64,000 nucleotides of DNA from Polyangiaceae bacterium (GTDB taxonomy: Bacteria; Myxococcota_A; Polyangia; Polyangiales; Polyangiaceae). Positions within the stretch are counted from its first letter, which is position 1. The number at the start of each line of letters is the position of its first letter. The DNA is taken from positions 281,824 through 345,823 of the forward strand of contig JAICTZ010000003.1 of the NCBI GenBank assembly GCA_025936115.1. Reading direction: 5' to 3'. Positions 61,547 through 64,000 of the stretch are shown piece by piece. The notes below the pieces were generated by a model. The model had not been told where the DNA came from. It saw nothing but the letters and a program-made list of their open reading frames with translations, and did no database searches. A program made the translations under genes and the position numbers.

Positions 61547-63445
61547 GTGATCGGTCAGGAGACGCTCGATCGCGTCCGTCGGGACGTGAACATCGTCGAG
61601 ATCGTGTCCGAGAGCGTGAAGCTCCAGAAGCGCGGGCGCAGTCACGTGGGGCTCTGCCCTTTTCACAAAGAGAAGACTCCGAGCTTTCACGTGAACCCCG
61701 AGCGGGGCTTTTACCATTGCTTCGGCTGCCACGCGTCGGGGGACGCGATCAAGTTCGTGCAGGAGACGGAGGGCCTCGAGTTCATCGAAGCCGTGCGGCG
61801 CCTCGCGGAACGACTCGGTATCGACGTGATCGAAACGGCGACCGACGCGGAACGCCGCCAGCACCAGGAGTCGCGGCGCCGGCAACAAGAGCTCTACGAG
61901 ATCGGCGCGCAGGCTGCGCGCTTCTTCGAGCGCATGCTCAGGGAACACCCGCTCAAGGACATCGCCGAAAAGGAGCTCGCGCGGCGCGGTCTCGTGCCGA
62001 GCACGCCGACCGACGCGATCGCCGACGCGCTGCAAGCCTTCCGCGTCGGCTACGCACCTTATGGTTGGGACGAGCTCTCCAAGCACCTGCGCGACTTCGG
62101 CGCGAGCCTCGGCGCCGCCGAGAAGGTCGGGCTCGTCATGCCGCGCAAGTCCGGCTCGGGCTACTACGACCGTTTTCGGCACCGTTTGATGTTCGCCGTG
62201 CTCGACGGGCAGGGCCGCGTGATCGCCTTCAGCGGCCGCGCGCTCGACGAACCAGAGCCCGCGCGCCTGCGCACTCTGGATCTCGAACCGAGCACGAGCA
62301 CGGAGCCGCCAGCGAAGTACATGAATTCGCCGGAGTCCCCCGTGTACAAGAAGCGCGAGGCCGTGTTCGGCTTGTACCAGGCGCGCCAGGCGCTCAGGAG
62401 CGCGGACCGCGCCGTGATCGTCGAGGGCAACTTCGACGTGCTCAGCCTGCACGCGCGTGGCCTGAAGCACGTGGTCGCGCCGCTCGGCACGGCGTTCACG
62501 GTCGAACAAGCGCGCGCCATTCGACGCTTCACGCAGGAAGTGACGCTCCTCTTCGATCCGGACGAGGCGGGGCGGCGCGCCGTGCGGAGCGCGCGCGACG
62601 TGTGTCGGGAGGCGGGCTTGAGCGCGCGCGTCGCGTCGTTGCCCGCGGGCGCCGATCCGGACGAGCTCGTGCGGCGTGGCGGCGTCGAGCAAGCCGAGCG
62701 CGTGCTCGCGGCCGCACAACCGCTCGCGGAGTTTTTGATCAACGAGCTCGTCGACGACTATCGCGCGCTGAACGACGCGGACGCGCAGGCGCGCTGCGTG
62801 CGCGACATCATCGCGCTCATCGCGAGCGAGGACGATCCCACTGCGCGGGCGCTCGCTGAACAGCACGCGCGGCGGCGGCTGGCGGGTGCGCTCGGCCTGC
62901 GCGAGGTACCGACACTCGCGGCGATCGAGCGCCAACTCGCTACCGCGGGGACAGGCCGACCGCAGCCGACAACACAAGCTATCCCCAGGGTTCAGCCTCC
63001 GCATCGCGCCCGGTCACGCGACCGACGCGAAGAGCTCGGCCTCGAAATCTTGGGAGCTCTCCTCGATTTTCCCGAGCTTTTTGAGTCCCCGGAGGCGATG
63101 GCGGCGGCGTTGCTGCTCGAAGGCGACGTGGCCGCGGCCATTGCCGCATTGCGTCAAGCGCACGAGTCCGGTGTTACCGATTCCGAACTAGTGCTTGCGA
63201 AGGTAGCGGCTCCGATCCATCCATTCGCGCTCGCCCGAACGGCCGCGCCCAAGCATGAACGCTTGGTCGATGCTAAGGCCGAGTTGGTCGGAAACTTGAG
63301 AAGGCTAGAGTCGTTCGATTTGTCTCGTGAAAAGTCCCTCGGCATGAGCGAACTCCAGCAGCTCGAGAAAACCGGCAACGTCGACGACGAGCTTACAATC
63401 TTGCGACGTGTCTGGGACAAAGCACGTGAGCGCCGCGGCGTCTGA
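61547..63445 (+). CDS. dnaG: DNA primase
   Basis: 632-residue primase that lays RNA primers for replication. The zinc-binding domain has CPFHKEKTPSFHV and FYHCFGCHASGD (CHC2 pattern). The RNA polymerase domain follows (LRDFGASLGAAEKVGLV, RHRLMFAVLDGQGRVIAFSGRALD), with Toprim motifs VIVEGNFDVLSLHA and LLFDPDEAGRRA. The C-terminal helicase-binding part (about 450-632) is Ala-rich and helical. GTG 61547 is used because the family N-terminus begins there (IGQETLDRVRRDVNIVEIV). It is followed by rpoD after 34 bases, the classic operon. Confidence 0.95.
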   Translation: MIGQETLDRVRRDVNIVEIVSESVKLQKRGRSHVGLCPFHKEKTPSFHVNPERGFYHCFGCHASGDAIKFVQETEGLEFIEAVRRLAERLGIDVIETATDAERRQHQESRRRQQELYEIGAQAARFFERMLREHPLKDIAEKELARRGLVPSTPTDAIADALQAFRVGYAPYGWDELSKHLRDFGASLGAAEKVGLVMPRKSGSGYYDRFRHRLMFAVLDGQGRVIAFSGRALDEPEPARLRTLDLEPSTSTEPPAKYMNSPESPVYKKREAVFGLYQARQALRSADRAVIVEGNFDVLSLHARGLKHVVAPLGTAFTVEQARAIRRFTQEVTLLFDPDEAGRRAVRSARDVCREAGLSARVASLPAGADPDELVRRGGVEQAERVLAAAQPLAEFLINELVDDYRALNDADAQARCVRDIIALIASEDDPTARALAEQHARRRLAGALGLREVPTLAAIERQLATAGTGRPQPTTQAIPRVQPPHRARSRDRREELGLEILGALLDFPELFESPEAMAAALLLEGDVAAAIAALRQAHESGVTDSELVLAKVAAPIHPFALARTAAPKHERLVDAKAELVGNLRRLESFDLSREKSLGMSELQQLEKTGNVDDELTILRRVWDKARERRGV

Positions 63446-63479
63446 AGCACGCCAAACGCGCAATTACTAAGAGGTAGCG

Positions 63480-64000
<521 letters not shown>

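Overview
The window is 64 kb of very GC-rich bacterial chromosome with G/C-ending codons throughout. Gene content points to a myxobacterium, probably Polyangiales-like. The clues are Gly/Ser-rich spacer lipoproteins with VWA domains, a large kinase-like/TPR protein, a T2SS operon that carries gspN, a roadblock/LC7 protein beside accBC, and the degenerate RAYT protein. Assignment to order is inference; no rRNA, tRNA, CRISPR array or prophage was seen.

Layout. 1-3.0 kb: 3' part of gyrA, then nth. 3.0-5.2 kb (minus): roadblock-accB-accC, the biotin carboxylase arm of acetyl-CoA carboxylase. 5.5-9.9 kb (plus): an aconitase-fold protein without cluster cysteines, an alpha/beta hydrolase, a TauE-like permease, a beta-barrel protein and a VOC/epimerase-like protein. 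10.0-14.1 kb (minus): methylmalonyl-CoA mutase with its chaperone MeaB, preceded by a gene with a GspE-type N-terminal domain. FtsB-like at 14.2 kb. 14.7-20.0 kb (plus): a 1766-residue pseudokinase/TPR protein.

20.0-34.6 kb (minus) is a compact type II secretion operon in the order gspC-D-E-F-(GspG-like)-G-H-I-J-K-L-M-N, with most genes coupled by 4-base overlaps. A sigma-54 type promoter sits just before gspC and a sigma-54 activator gene lies immediately upstream. 36.2-43.7 kb: a TPR-like protein, a thioredoxin-like ferredoxin, three VWA lipoproteins (one divergent, two in tandem) and a lipoprotein phosphoesterase. 43.7-46.5 kb: bioA coupled to a membrane histidine kinase. 46.6-49.2 kb: dnaX-recR. 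49.4-53.5 kb: RidA, an unknown protein, and a class IV aminotransferase coupled to an alpha/alpha-barrel glycosidase.

53.7-58.3 kb: a MacAB-like export system (adaptor, ATPase, two FtsX-type permeases) whose adaptor and ATPase genes are separated by a large inverted repeat built from an intergenic repeat that recurs elsewhere in the window. 58.5-61.5 kb: a Gly-rich lipoprotein, a transposase-like protein with its catalytic motifs eroded, and a radical SAM protein. 61.5-64 kb: dnaG followed by the start of rpoD, the classic macromolecular-synthesis pair.

Most notable: (1) the dispersed palindromic repeat family with its 80-bp inverted pair, (2) three conserved enzyme folds that have lost catalytic motifs (aconitase, kinase, RAYT), (3) the sigma-54 promoter candidate for the T2SS operon and (4) an extra GspG-like gene inside that operon.
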